Part shown: positions 1 to 12,231 of the stretch, piece by piece
How positions within the stretch are numbered: position 1 is the stretch's first letter
How the letters are laid out: each line of letters begins with the position of its first letter
Source of the DNA: an uncultured Nostocoides sp.
GTDB lineage: Bacteria > Actinomycetota > Actinomycetes > Actinomycetales > Dermatophilaceae
Assembly (NCBI GenBank): GCA_937858995.1
Contig: CALLZC010000125.1
Coordinates: forward strand, 1-47,016
Reading direction: 5' to 3'
Length of the DNA: 47,016 nucleotides
Position numbers and translations under genes: made by a program
The notes under the pieces: model-generated
Told to the model about the DNA's origin: nothing
What the model saw: only the letters and a program-made list of their open reading frames with translations
Databases searched by the model: none

Positions 1-5
1 TTTTT

Positions 6-75
6 AATGATACGGCGACCACCGAGATCTACGCCTCTCTATTCGTCGGCAGCGTCAGATGTGTATAAGAGACAG
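6..75 (+). other. Illumina Nextera (P5/i5) adapter left in the assembly
   Basis: This is sequencing-library DNA, not genome. Bases 6-34 match the 29-base P5 flow-cell sequence with one mismatch (G at 33, where A is expected). Bases 35-42 read CTCTCTAT, a standard Nextera i5 index. Bases 43-75 match the 33-base transposase adapter, ending in TGTATAAGAGACAG. Genomic sequence starts at 76. Bases 1-5 (TTTTT) are unassigned. Translating the adapter gives the well-known database contaminant peptides MCIRDR (plus strand) and LLYTSDAADE (minus strand), so any protein carrying those strings here is an artefact. Confidence 0.97.
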
Positions 76-968
76 GGGGCATACGCGGCGGCGCGCGTCC
101 CGACCGCCACCGGGACCAGCCCGCGCAGCACCTTCAACCACGCGGTGTAGCGGGCCTGCGGCCCCTGATCGGCGCTCAGTCGAACGTGACGGCCCCGCCC
201 GAGCACGGCGACCAAGGCCGCCTCCAGTCGATCGACATCGCGATGGTCCGGTGCGACCAGCACCACCCCGCGACCACCGGCCAGGGTCGCGGCAGCGGCC
301 TGGGCCAGGGCGATGGGCCAGTCGCGTGCGGGGTCCCCCGCGGCAGGCAACGCACACCAGGCGGCAGCCGGGGAGGCACCCTGAGCCAGGCGTCGCAGGA
401 AGGCGGGGCCGGCGGGATAGCTGGCCCAGGCCGTGGCGTCCGGCTCGAACGGGGGCAGCGGGTCCGGGGTCGGCGGGATCGTGGCGAGCACCTTCTCGGC
501 GCGCGCGTGGCGCGGCGGGATGGCCAGCCGCAGCACGTCGCCGACGCTGCCGGCGTGCGTTCCGGCCAGCTCCTGCGCCAGCGCGAGAATCGGTCGGGTC
601 AGCACCGGTTCCGGCGACACCACCGTGCGTAGGGGCGAGAGCCGCCCGGGGTGCTCCGCCCCGGGGAGGCGAGCCACGACATACCCCGGCAGGTCCTGAC
701 CGGCGAACCGCATCTTGACCCGCACTCCCGGCTGGGCATCGGCATCGAGGGCGGCGGGCACCGCATACTCAAAGAAGCGATCCAGGTGGGGCAGTCCGCT
801 GTCGACGAGTACCCGAGCCACCGGCAGGGCGGGTTCTGCACCCACCGCTTCTGGACCTACCTCGCCCGTGGGTTCAGGCTCGGTGGGTTCAGGCTCGGGG
901 CGAGCGAATTCGGGGGACGCGACGGATCCCCCGATCTGCGGTGCGCTCGCTCGTGCCCCCATGGCCAC
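76..968 (-). CDS. priA: PriA, primosomal protein N' (partial, C-terminus lost at contig end)
   Basis: N-terminal 297 residues of PriA, which restarts stalled replication forks. A proline/glutamate-rich leader (about 1-45) precedes the PriA 3'-DNA-binding domain (PVARVLVDSGLPHLDRFFEY, then RVKMRFAGQ) and the start of the helicase-like region (VVLVAPDHRDV, then VGTRAAAYAP). Where other PriA proteins have the Walker A motif GxTGSGKT, this one reads CALPAAGDPARDWP, so the ATP-binding loop is missing. That is usual for actinobacterial PriA, which may not be an active helicase. The reading frame runs on into the adapter and would give a false tail. The start may be GTG 968 or ATG 962; neither has a clear ribosome-binding site. 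It lies 30 bases downstream of metK on the same strand. Confidence 0.9.
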
Positions 969-998
969 CGACGATAGCCGCCGGCTCCGACACCGACC

Positions 999-2222
999 TC
1001 AGCCGGCTACGGCGCGCTGGAGCTCGGCGACGCGGTCGGTGCGCTCCCAGGTGAAGGGGTTCTCGACGCCTTCGGCGCTGGTACGCCCGAAGTGGCCGTA
1101 GGCCGCGGTCGGCCGATAGATCGGGCGCAGCAGATCGAGGTCCTCGATGATGGCGGCCGGCCGCAGGTCGAAGACCCGGCCGATGGCGGCCCGGATCTTG
1201 TCCACCGGGGCGCTCTCGGTGCCGAAGGTCTCCAAGTAGAGCCCCACGGGTTGCGCCTTGCCGATCGCATAGGCGACCTGCACCTCGCACCGGCGCGCCA
1301 GGCCCGCGGCGACGATGTTCTTGGCCACCCACCGCGTCGCATAGGCGGCGGAGCGGTCCACCTTGGAGGGGTCCTTGCCGGAGAACGCGCCGCCGCCGTG
1401 GCGCGCCATCCCGCCGTAGGTGTCGACGATGATCTTGCGGCCGGTCAGCCCGGCATCCCCCATCGGGCCGCCGATGACGAACTTGCCGGTCGGGTTGATC
1501 AGGGAGCGGTATGCGGTGGTGTCCAGTTGGGTGCCCGTCGCCGCCAGCTCGGCGAGCACCGGGGCAATGACGTGCTCCTCGATGTCCGGAGCCAGCATCT
1601 GCTCGAGCGAGATACCGTCCGCGTGCTGGGTGGAGACGACGACGGTGTCCAGGCGCACGGGTACGTCCCCGGCATACTCGATCGTCACCTGAGTCTTGCC
1701 GTCGGGACGCAGGTAGGCGACGGTGTTGTCCTTGCGGACCGCCGTCAGTTGCTCCGCGAGCCGGTGCGCCAAATAGATGGGCAGGGGCATCAGCTCCGCG
1801 GTGTCGTCGCAGGCGTACCCGAACATCAGCCCCTGGTCCCCGGCGCCCTGCTTGTCGAAGGCGTCGGTGGTGCCGGTGCGCGCCTCATAGGCGTCATCGA
1901 CGCCCTGCGCGATATCGGGGCTCTGCTGGCCGATCGAGATCGAGACGCCGCACGAGCCGCCGTCGAACCCCTTGGTCGAGGAGTCGTAGCCGATGGCCAT
2001 CACCCGCTCCCGGACGATTCGCGGGATCTCGACGTAGGCCTCGGTGGTCACCTCGCCGGCCACGTGCACCAGCCCGGTGGTCACCATCGTCTCGACGGCC
2101 ACCCGGCTGCGAGGGTCCTGCTCGAGCATGGCATCGAGGATGGAGTCGGAGATCTGGTCGCAGATCTTGTCCGGGTGCCCCTCGGTGACCGACTCGGACG
2201 TGAATAGGCGGGCAGCAGACAC
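999..2222 (-). CDS. metK: S-adenosylmethionine synthetase
   Basis: Makes S-adenosylmethionine from methionine and ATP in the cytoplasm. The 407-residue length is normal. Family motifs are present: GHPDK at 15-19, the [12 protein letters not shown] loop at 126-137 and the glycine-rich [16 protein letters not shown] segment in the C-terminal third. The GTG start at 2222 is preceded by AAGGAG five bases upstream. The gene is 203 bases downstream of coaBC, which is wide for this cluster, and that gap holds a tandem repeat and a possible -10 element, so metK may have its own promoter. Confidence 0.98.
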   Translation of the reverse strand: MSAARLFTSESVTEGHPDKICDQISDSILDAMLEQDPRSRVAVETMVTTGLVHVAGEVTTEAYVEIPRIVRERVMAIGYDSSTKGFDGGSCGVSISIGQQSPDIAQGVDDAYEARTGTTDAFDKQGAGDQGLMFGYACDDTAELMPLPIYLAHRLAEQLTAVRKDNTVAYLRPDGKTQVTIEYAGDVPVRLDTVVVSTQHADGISLEQMLAPDIEEHVIAPVLAELAATGTQLDTTAYRSLINPTGKFVIGGPMGDAGLTGRKIIVDTYGGMARHGGGAFSGKDPSKVDRSAAYATRWVAKNIVAAGLARRCEVQVAYAIGKAQPVGLYLETFGTESAPVDKIRAAIGRVFDLRPAAIIEDLDLLRPIYRPTAAYGHFGRTSAEGVENPFTWERTDRVAELQRAVAG

Positions 2223-2279
2223 CCTGACTCCTTCGCTGGATTTCCTTGGCAGGCCGCGGCGGCGGCGGACGCTGCGGCG

Positions 2280-2285
2280 ATTCTA
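2280..2285 (-). promoter_or_regulatory. Possible -10 element upstream of metK
   Basis: TAGAAT on the minus strand, about 58 bases before the metK GTG, resembles the actinobacterial -10 consensus TANNNT. No convincing -35 hexamer lies 16-19 bases upstream. Its position just downstream of the tandem repeat makes it the best candidate in this gap, but the support is only a short motif. Confidence 0.3.
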
Positions 2286-2313
2286 CGGTCCGGCCGGGCC
2301 GGGGTGGCCCTGA

Positions 2314-2408
2314 GCCGGTGGGTGGACGGGCCGATGGGTGCCTGGGCCGATGGGTGCCTGGGCCGATGGGTGGACGGGCCGGTGGGTGCCTGGCCGGTTG
2401 GTGGGCGG
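2314..2408. repeat. Six-copy 16-base tandem repeat between coaBC and metK
   Basis: Six head-to-tail units: 2314-2329, 2330-2345, 2346-2361, 2362-2377, 2378-2393 and a 15-base degenerate unit 2394-2408. The plus-strand consensus is GCCGRTGGGTGSMYGG. Units two and three are identical; the others differ in a few bases (CCT versus GGA near the end of the unit). The array is intergenic and lies upstream of the possible metK -10 element. A variable-number repeat by slippage is the simplest reading. Confidence 0.85.
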
Positions 2409-2425
2409 GCTGGGCGCAGACGCGC

Positions 2426-3685
2426 TCAGCCCAGCACCGTGCGCGCGACGTCGAGGATGGTCTGCGCGATGTCCTCTTTGCCGGCCGGGCCGGCGTCCAC
2501 CTGCGGTTGGCCGTTCCGGCGCAGGATGTGGACGGTGTTCTCGTCCTGGCCGAATGTCTTGTCGACGCCCACTTCGTTGACCACGAGCAGGTCGCAGCCC
2601 TTGCGGGCGAGCTTTTCGGCCCCCAACTGCAGCACTGAGGTGCCCGGTTCGCCGGTCTCTGCGGCGAAACCGACGATGACCGGGGTGGCTGCCGTGCCAC
2701 GGGCGGTGACCAGGCCCGCGAGGATGTCCGGATTGCGCACGAGGTCGATGGTCGGGGCGGCGTCCTCGTGCCCCGGAGCGTGGCTCTTCTTCATCTTGGA
2801 CTGGGCATAGGTGGCCGGGCGGTAGTCGGCCACGGCCGCCGCCATCACCACCAGGTCGGCCCAGCCGACCGCGGCCTGCACGGCTGCCTGGAGTTCCAGG
2901 GCAGTCTCGACGGTCTCTACCTGCACTCCCGGCGGATCCGGTAGCGCGACATTGGCGCTGATCAGTCGCACCTGGGCACCCCGCGCCGCCGCCCGGGCGG
3001 CCACGGCATACCCCTGCTTGCCGGAACTGCGATTGCCCAAGAAGCGCACCGGGTCCAGGGGCTCGCGGGTGCCACCGGCGGTGACGAGCACGCGCCAGCC
3101 GCTGTAGTCCCCCTCCGGGTCGGGCCGCGGCGCGGCCTGCGGCCCCCGAGGGGATCCGGAGTGCTCCAGCTGGTGCCGGCATACCTCATAGATCGTCTCG
3201 GGCTCGGGCAGCCGGCCCGGACCGGTATCGGCCCCCGTGAGGCGACCCGAGGCCGGGGGTATGACGTGCGCCCCCCGCGCGATGAGCGTCTCGACATTGG
3301 CCTGGGTGGCGGGGTGCTCCCACATCTCGGTGTGCATGGCCGGCGCGAAAACCACCGGGCATCGTGCGGTGAGCAGGGTATTGGTCAGCAGATCGTCGGC
3401 GAGGCCGGCGGCGGCGCGGGCCAACAAGTCCGCGGTGGCCGGGGCAATCACCAGCAGGTCGGCTTGCTGACCGAGACGCACATGGGGCACCTGCTCGACG
3501 GCCGTCCAGACATCGCTGTGCACGGGCTTGCCGGACAGGGCCGACCACGTCGGCTCGCCGACGAACCGCAAGGCCGCCGCCGTCGGGATGACGGTGACGC
3601 TGTGACCGTTCTCGGTGAACAGGCGCAACAGCAGCGCCGCCTTGTAGGCGGCGATCCCGCCGCCGACGCCGAGGACGATGTTCAC
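2426..3685 (-). CDS. coaBC: CoaBC, bifunctional phosphopantothenoylcysteine decarboxylase / phosphopantothenate-cysteine ligase
   Basis: Carries out two coenzyme A steps: ligation of cysteine to 4'-phosphopantothenate, then decarboxylation to 4'-phosphopantetheine. The N-terminal flavin-dependent CoaC domain (about 1-190) shows GVGGGIAAYKA, ADLLVIAPATA and APAMHTEMW. The C-terminal CoaB domain (from about 200) shows VLVTAGGTREPLDPVR, NRSSGKQGYAVA and SKMKKSHA. At 419 residues it is full length. It starts at GTG 3685, 16 bases after rpoZ, and belongs to the mihF-gmk-rpoZ-coaBC transcription unit. Confidence 0.97.
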   Translation of the reverse strand: MNIVLGVGGGIAAYKAALLLRLFTENGHSVTVIPTAAALRFVGEPTWSALSGKPVHSDVWTAVEQVPHVRLGQQADLLVIAPATADLLARAAAGLADDLLTNTLLTARCPVVFAPAMHTEMWEHPATQANVETLIARGAHVIPPASGRLTGADTGPGRLPEPETIYEVCRHQLEHSGSPRGPQAAPRPDPEGDYSGWRVLVTAGGTREPLDPVRFLGNRSSGKQGYAVAARAAARGAQVRLISANVALPDPPGVQVETVETALELQAAVQAAVGWADLVVMAAAVADYRPATYAQSKMKKSHAPGHEDAAPTIDLVRNPDILAGLVTARGTAATPVIVGFAAETGEPGTSVLQLGAEKLARKGCDLLVVNEVGVDKTFGQDENTVHILRRNGQPQVDAGPAGKEDIAQTILDVARTVLG

Positions 3686-3701
3686 AAGCGGTGCACGGCG
3701 C

Positions 3702-3965
3702 TCAGGCGTCGATGGGCTCGGAGGTCAGGAGGTTTTCGTTGATCTCGCGCAGCGCAATGGACAACGGCTTCTCGTGCATCTGGGAGTCGACGAGCGGGCC
3801 GACATACTCCAGCAGTCCCTCCTGGAGCTGGGAGTAGTAGGCGTTGACCTGCCGGGCCCGCTTCGCGGAGTAGATGACCAGGGCGTACTTGCTGTTCGCG
3901 TGGGTCAGCAGGTCATCGATGGGCGGGCTGGTGATGCCGGTGGGGTTCGGAAGGGTGCCAGACAC
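3702..3965 (-). CDS. rpoZ: DNA-directed RNA polymerase omega subunit
   Basis: An 87-residue omega subunit, which helps assemble RNA polymerase by binding beta'. The core omega signature is visible: [26 protein letters not shown], with an acidic C-terminal tail. Start GTG 3965 lies four bases after the gmk stop, so the two are probably translated together. The gmk-rpoZ-coaBC order is conserved in many bacteria. Confidence 0.97.
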   Translation of the reverse strand: MSGTLPNPTGITSPPIDDLLTHANSKYALVIYSAKRARQVNAYYSQLQEGLLEYVGPLVDSQMHEKPLSIALREINENLLTSEPIDA

Positions 3966-3969
3966 AGGT

Positions 3970-4545
3970 CTACCGTCTAACGTCGGGTTCGGGTGAATCC
4001 ATCAATGATACGAGTTCTCGCGCCGCCCGCTCGACATCGTCGTTGACGATGCGCACATCGAACTCCTGCGCGGCCGCCAACTCGATCCGCGCGGTCTCGA
4101 GCCGACGCTCGCGTTCCGCCGCGGTTTCGGTGCCCCGCCCGACCAGGCGGCGCACCAGTTCCTCCCAGTTGGGGGGTTCGAGGAAGACGAAGAGCGCCTC
4201 CGGCATGGTCGCACGCACCTGCCGGGCCCCGTCCAGGTCGATCTCGAGCAGCGGCGAGCGTCCCCGAGCGAGGGCTTCCAGAACCGGCCCCTTCGGCGTG
4301 CCGTATTTGGCGGCACCATGCACGACGGCCCATTCGAGCAACTCGCCGGCGGCCCGCATCCGCTCGAAGGCCCCGTCGTCGACGAAGTGATAGTGCACAC
4401 CGTTCACCTCGTCCGGCCGCGGTGCCCGCGTCGTCACGGACACCGACAGCCAGATGGTTGGCACATGCTCGCGGATGTATGCAGCGACGCTGCCCTTGCC
4501 GACCGCCGTGGGTCCGGCCAGGACCGTCAATCGTCCGCTGCTCAT
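3970..4545 (-). CDS. gmk: Guanylate kinase
   Basis: Phosphorylates GMP to GDP with ATP. The P-loop GPTAVGKGS is at residues 11-19, followed by the GMP-binding region ([20 protein letters not shown]) and the lid ([16 protein letters not shown]). The start is placed at ATG 4545 (191 residues): an open frame runs further upstream but would overlap mihF and adds no family sequence. GGAG lies 11 bases upstream of the ATG. The gene is 31 bases downstream of mihF. Confidence 0.96.
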   Translation of the reverse strand: MSSGRLTVLAGPTAVGKGSVAAYIREHVPTIWLSVSVTTRAPRPDEVNGVHYHFVDDGAFERMRAAGELLEWAVVHGAAKYGTPKGPVLEALARGRSPLLEIDLDGARQVRATMPEALFVFLEPPNWEELVRRLVGRGTETAAERERRLETARIELAAAQEFDVRIVNDDVERAARELVSLMDSPEPDVRR

Positions 4546-4576
4546 CCGCTCAGTGTCTCCGATGCCAAAGGCTGGT

Positions 4577-4894
4577 TCAGCTGGCGGGAAATCGCTCTCG
4601 CAGGGCGGCAGCCTGGTTGGCGCCGAGACCACGCACGCGACGGCTCGGGCTGATGCCGAGCTCATCCATGATGCCGGCAGCGCGGACCTTGCCCACGCCG
4701 GGCATCGACTCCAGCAGCGCCGACACCCGCATCTTGCCGATGATGTCGTTGGCCTTGCCCTCCTGGATCACCTCGGCGATCGAGCCACTGGAGTGCTTGA
4801 GGCGATTCTTGACGGCTGCGCGCTCCTGGCGAGCGACGGCGGCCTTTTCGAGAGCAGCGGCACGCTGCTCGGGTGTGAGCGGGGGGAGTGCCAC
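4577..4894 (-). CDS. mihF: mIHF, actinobacterial integration host factor
   Basis: A 105-residue nucleoid-associated protein of the mIHF family, which binds and bends DNA and is unrelated to the proteobacterial IHF alpha/beta pair. The basic helix ([17 protein letters not shown]) and the helix-two-turn-helix DNA-binding part ([20 protein letters not shown], then [10 protein letters not shown]) match the family, as does the length. Start GTG 4894 has AGGAG six bases upstream. It heads the minus-strand unit mihF-gmk-rpoZ-coaBC and is separated from pyrF by two hairpins. Confidence 0.96.
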   Translation of the reverse strand: MALPPLTPEQRAAALEKAAVARQERAAVKNRLKHSSGSIAEVIQEGKANDIIGKMRVSALLESMPGVGKVRAAGIMDELGISPSRRVRGLGANQAAALRERFPAS

Positions 4895-4919
4895 GCTCAG
4901 CTCCTCTCATCACGGGAAA

Positions 4920-4960
4920 GGCCCCCGCAGGGGCCTCCCCGCGGCTCGGCTGAGCCGCGG
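4920..4960 (-). terminator. Double hairpin terminator after the pyr operon
   Basis: Read from pyrF, the first hairpin has a perfect 9-bp stem, CCGCGGCTC/GAGCCGCGG with a 4-base loop (4939-4960). The second has a 6-bp stem, GGCCCC/GGGGCC with a 4-base loop (4920-4935), followed by TTT. They lie 11 bases after the pyrF stop and 26 bases before the mihF start. The tandem arrangement and short T run fit a Rho-independent terminator in a high-GC genome. The second hairpin would also sit in the mihF leader if its promoter lies further upstream. Confidence 0.75.
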
Positions 4961-4970
4961 TGTCGCGATA

Positions 4971-5834
4971 TTAGTGAATCCGAGCCCGCTCCATGCGGTT
5001 GCGCAGCAGGTCAATATTCGGACCGGCCGCGAGGATCTCCCTACTGGAGGCCACCAGGACCCGCGGCAGGGCCGCGCCGAAGACCGCGGCCGCCTCCCGC
5101 GAGCCCGCGCCTTGCGCGCCGAAACCCGGTGCCAGGATGGGGGCATTGGCACCCGCGAGGTCGATGCCGAGATCCGCAACGGCAGTCCCGACCGTCGCGC
5201 CCACCACCAACCCGATGCTGCCGAGGATCCCCCTCTCGGCGGCGTGGGCGTTGAGCGCCGCGGCCCCGGCGACGATGCTGTGGGCCACGCTGGCTCCCGG
5301 GCCGCCCGCGTGCTGCACGCTGGCGCCCTCGGGGTTCGAGGTGAGCGCCAGGACGAACACGCCACGCCCCGTTGCAGCGGCGAGATCTGTTGCCGGAGAC
5401 AGCGATCCGAAGCCCAAGTAGGGGCTCACCGTGATCGCGTCGACCGCGAGGGGCGCGCCATCGGCGAGGTAAGCACGGGCGTAGCCCGCCATGGTGCTGC
5501 CGATGTCGCCGCGCTTGACGTCGAGGATGACCAGCGTGCCCGCGTCGCGGAAGGCGCCGATGGTCTCCTCGAGTACCCCGATACCAGCGGACCCGTACTC
5601 CTCGAAGAAGGCCGACTGCGGCTTGACCGCGGCAGCGCGACCGGCGAAGGCCTGCACGCACGTGCGGGCGAAGCTGCGCAGCCCGTCCGCGGTGGCGGAC
5701 AAACCCCACTCGCTGAGCAGCTGCGGATGCGGGTCAATGCCGACGCACACCGGGCCGTGCCGGTCCATCGCTGCCCGCAGTCGCTCCCCGAAGGTGAGCG
5801 AACTCACGGTTCGTGGCGTGGAATTCTGCCTCAC
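4971..5834 (-). CDS. pyrF: Orotidine 5'-phosphate decarboxylase (type 2)
   Basis: Final step of UMP synthesis, decarboxylating OMP. The active-site signature DVKRGDIGSTM is typical of the type 2 subfamily of Actinobacteria, as is the length (287 residues). Other family segments are VGIDPHPQLL, VKPQSAFFEEYG and APGFGAQG. The start is placed at GTG 5834, which has GGAG five bases upstream and lies 11 bases after the pyrD stop. A later GTG at 5807 lacks such a site. It is the last gene of the pyr operon. Confidence 0.95.
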   Translation of the reverse strand: MRQNSTPRTVSSLTFGERLRAAMDRHGPVCVGIDPHPQLLSEWGLSATADGLRSFARTCVQAFAGRAAAVKPQSAFFEEYGSAGIGVLEETIGAFRDAGTLVILDVKRGDIGSTMAGYARAYLADGAPLAVDAITVSPYLGFGSLSPATDLAAATGRGVFVLALTSNPEGASVQHAGGPGASVAHSIVAGAAALNAHAAERGILGSIGLVVGATVGTAVADLGIDLAGANAPILAPGFGAQGAGSREAAAVFGAALPRVLVASSREILAAGPNIDLLRNRMERARIH

Positions 5835-5845
5835 AACGGCTCCGA

Positions 5846-6802
5846 TCAGCTCTCGTGGGCCGCGCCGACGAGGTCGCGGTAGCGGTTGACGCCATGGCTC
5901 TGCAGCCAACTGGCCAGTTCGTGGGCAACGCGCCAGGGGGCGCTGGGATCGTTGAAGATCGCCGTCCCGACCTGGACGGCGCTCGCGCCGGCAAGGGTGA
6001 GCTCGAGCGCGTCCAACCCGGTGCGCACTCCCCCGACCCCGATGATCGGCGCCCTCGGGATCCGGCCGGCCAGCATGGCGGCGTGCACCTGCCAGATGGC
6101 CCGCACGGCGACTGGGCGGATTGCCGGACCGGACAGCCCACCCGTGCCGCCGAACAGGTGCGGGCGACGTGCGTCGATGTCGATATGCATTCCCAGCAGG
6201 GTGTTGATCATGGTCAGCCCGTGCGCCCCGCCCTCCAGGGCAGCAGCCGCGATGCTCACGATGTCGGTCACATCCGGGGACAACTTGGCGAAAAGCGGGA
6301 TCGACTCGGGCACCTGAGCGGCGACCAGACGCAGCACCTCGCTCGATGAGCCCGGGTCGCACGCGAAGACCAAGCCGCGATTGGCGACATTAGGGCAGGA
6401 GATGTTGACCTCGATGGCCGCCACGGCGGCAATATCCGGCGCCTGGACCAGCGCTTGGGCGACCTCGGCGAATTCCTGCGAGCTGGCGCCCGCGATCGAG
6501 ACGACGGCCCGCGCCCCAACGGCTGCCAGCCACGGCAAATCGTGCGTCACGAAGGCATCGATCCCCGGGCCCTGCAAGCCGATCGAATTGAGCATCCCGC
6601 TGGGTGTCTCGGCCATGCGTGGCGTGCCGCGGCCGGACTGCGGCTCGCGTTTGACCGACTTGGTGACGAAGGCGCCCAACTCCGCGATATCGCGAACCCG
6701 ATGCAACTCCTTGCCGTTGGCGGCGCACCCGGAGGCGGTCAGCACCGGATTGGGCAGCAGCACGCCGCGCCCCAGGTCCGCTGTCAGGTCCACGCCGGTC
6801 AT
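5846..6802 (-). CDS. pyrD: Dihydroorotate dehydrogenase, class 1B catalytic subunit
   Basis: Oxidises dihydroorotate to orotate using FMN; in class 1B the electrons go to NAD+ through PyrK. The 318 residues show the FMN/orotate-binding segments NPVLTASGCAANGKE, NSIGLQGPG, IEVNISCPNV (with the class 1B cysteine region) and IIGVGGVRTGLDALE. ATG 6802 overlaps the pyrK stop (ATGA), so the two subunits are translationally coupled. The pairing with pyrK separates it from the membrane-bound, quinone-linked class 2 enzyme found in many other Actinobacteria. Confidence 0.95.
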   Translation of the reverse strand: MTGVDLTADLGRGVLLPNPVLTASGCAANGKELHRVRDIAELGAFVTKSVKREPQSGRGTPRMAETPSGMLNSIGLQGPGIDAFVTHDLPWLAAVGARAVVSIAGASSQEFAEVAQALVQAPDIAAVAAIEVNISCPNVANRGLVFACDPGSSSEVLRLVAAQVPESIPLFAKLSPDVTDIVSIAAAALEGGAHGLTMINTLLGMHIDIDARRPHLFGGTGGLSGPAIRPVAVRAIWQVHAAMLAGRIPRAPIIGVGGVRTGLDALELTLAGASAVQVGTAIFNDPSAPWRVAHELASWLQSHGVNRYRDLVGAAHES

Positions 6803-7663
6803 CGGGTGCCTGCCGGGGCACCGAGTGCGTCGCTGGGCACCGCGACGCGGCCATTGGCGATCGCCTCCCAGCGCACCGAGCCGCCCTCGAAGATGGGGCC
6901 GTCGGTGCACGATCGGGTCATCCGAGTGATGCCGTCGCCGCCGCGCACCGGCAGGACGCACGTCATACACACTCCGATGCCGCAGGCCATGGCCTCCTCG
7001 ACAGCGACGTACGCCGTTGCGCCGTGCGCCTGCGCCACCCCGGTGACCGCAGCCAGCATCGGCATCGGCCCGCAGGCGTAGATCGTCGCGGCGCCGGTGC
7101 GGTGCAGCAGCTCGGTCAGCGGGTCGGTCACCCGACCTCGCTGCCCCTGCGAGCCGTCATCGGTGGTGACGATGAGCCCGTCCTCGGGCGCGACGAGGTC
7201 CACCCCGAACAGCCGGTCGGCGGTGGCCGCGCCAAGGATGTGGTGGACCTCGATTCCGTTGCCGCGCAGCACATCCGCGAGCCAGAGCATTGGCGCCGAT
7301 CCATAACCGCCGCCGATCAGGACCGCGGCCCCCGGGCTCGCGGGGAGTGGGAATCCGCGACCGAGCGGGCCCAGCATGTCAACCTGCGCCTGCGGTGCGA
7401 GAGCGGTGATCCAGTGCGTCCCAGGCCCGGCGTCCGCGACGACGATCTCCACGGAGCCGTCGGTCTCCGGGCGGGTGCGGTGGATTGAGAACGAGCGACG
7501 GAGCAGCAGGCTGGAGGTGCTGCCGCCGACCGCGAGGGCCACGAATTGGCCGGGGCGAGCCGCCACGGCGATCTCTGCTGCGTCCAGGGTGATCTGGTGA
7601 TAGGCACCGACTCGACGGTTGGCCAGCACCGTGGCGCTGACCTGGGCGATCGGAGCCGGCACC

Positions 7664-7671
<8 letters not shown>
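6799..7671 (-). CDS. pyrK: Dihydroorotate dehydrogenase electron-transfer subunit (FAD, 2Fe-2S)
   Basis: Passes electrons from PyrD to NAD+. It has a ferredoxin-reductase-like FAD domain ([19 protein letters not shown]), an NAD domain ([17 protein letters not shown]) and a C-terminal 2Fe-2S cluster with cysteines at 230, 235, 238 and 255 (C-x4-C-x2-C-x16-C). ATG 7671 overlaps the end of carB by 8 bases. An in-frame ATG at 7689 would add six residues; neither has a clear ribosome-binding site. Confidence 0.94.
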
Positions 7672-11082
<3,411 letters not shown>

Positions 11083-11083
<1 letters not shown>

Positions 11084-12231
11084 CAGCGGTTGCTTTCCAG
11101 GAGCGAGACGAAGCGGTCGAAGAGGTAGTTGGCATCGTGTGGTCCGGCCGCCGCCTCGGGGTGGTATTGGACCGAAAATGCCGGCAGGTCAAGGCATTCG
11201 AGGCCCTCGACGACGTCGTCGTTGAGGCAGACGTGGGAGACGCGGACACGGCCGTATGCCGGGTCGGCCGGCGCCGCGATCACCTCGCCGATGGGCGCAT
11301 CGACGGCGAACCCGTGATTGTGGGCGGTGACCTCGACCTTGCGCGTGCTCAGGTCCATGACCGGCTGATTGATCCCCCGATGGCCGTAGCGCAACTTGTA
11401 GGTGCCGAAGCCGAGTGCCCGCCCGAGCAACTGGTTGCCAAAGCAGATGCCGAAGAACGGGATTCGTGCGGCCAGCACCTGTCGCAGCAGGGCGACCTCG
11501 GAGTCGGCCGTTGCCGGATCTCCGGGGCCGTTGGAGAAGAAGACCCCGTCGGGGGTGATCGCCTCGATGTCTCGGAAGGTCGCGCTCGCGGGCAGGACGT
11601 GGACCTCGATCCCGCGGCGCGCCAGCAACTCTGGGGTCATCGCTTTGATCCCGAGGTCGAGGGCGGCGACGGTGTAGCGGCGCTCTCCGAGCGCCGGGAC
11701 GACATACGCCTGCGGGGTGCTGACGTCCGGGGCGAGGGCGGCACCGGCCATGGGAGCGGCAGCGTTGACGAGGGCGAGTTGCCGAGCGGGGTCGGTCTCG
11801 ACGCGCTCGCCGCTGAAGATGCCGACGCGCATCGCTCCGCGCTCGCGCAGATGGCGGGTGAGCGCCCGGGTGTCGACACCGCTGATCCCCACGATGCCTT
11901 GGCTGGCGAGTTCTTGGTCCAGGGAGCGGTTGGCACGCCAGTTCGACGGTCGCAATGCGGGATCACGGACGACGAAACCGGCGACCCAGATGCGCGTGGA
12001 CTCATCGTCCTGGTCGTTCCAGCCCGTGTTGCCGATGTGCGGCGCCGTCATGACGACGACCTGCCGGTGGTAGCTGGGGTCGGTGAGCGTTTCCTGGTAT
12101 CCGGTCATCCCGGTGTTGAATACCGCCTCTCCGAGGGTGGTCCCGCGAGCACCGAAAGCGTGACCGGCGAAGCGACGGCCATCCTCCAGGACCAGGACCG
12201 CCGACCCCGAGCGTGCGGTGTGGGCGTTCAT
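11083..12231 (-). CDS. carA: Carbamoyl-phosphate synthase small subunit (glutamine amidotransferase)
   Basis: Hydrolyses glutamine and channels ammonia to CarB. The N-terminal CarA-specific domain ([17 protein letters not shown]) is followed by a class I glutamine amidotransferase domain with the nucleophile Cys263 in [10 protein letters not shown] and the HPEA histidine/glutamate near the end. The length of 382 residues is standard. ATG 12231 overlaps the pyrC stop (ATGA), and the stop shares a base with the carB ATG. Confidence 0.98.

Noticed and set aside
39-75. C-terminal residues LLYTSDAADE added to PriA
   Set aside because: Encoded by adapter bases; the real protein continues beyond the contig.
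59-718. Plus-strand frame of 219 codons starting MCIRDR
   Set aside because: Its start lies in the adapter and the rest is antisense to priA; MCIRDR is a known adapter translation.
1092-2207. Long plus-strand open frame opposite metK
   Set aside because: High-GC antisense shadow: metK explains the conservation and the frame resembles no protein.
2223-2425. SAM riboswitch upstream of metK
   Set aside because: The gap is filled by a tandem repeat and GC-rich DNA; I see no conserved SAM aptamer core or terminator/anti-terminator pair. A covariance-model search would settle it.
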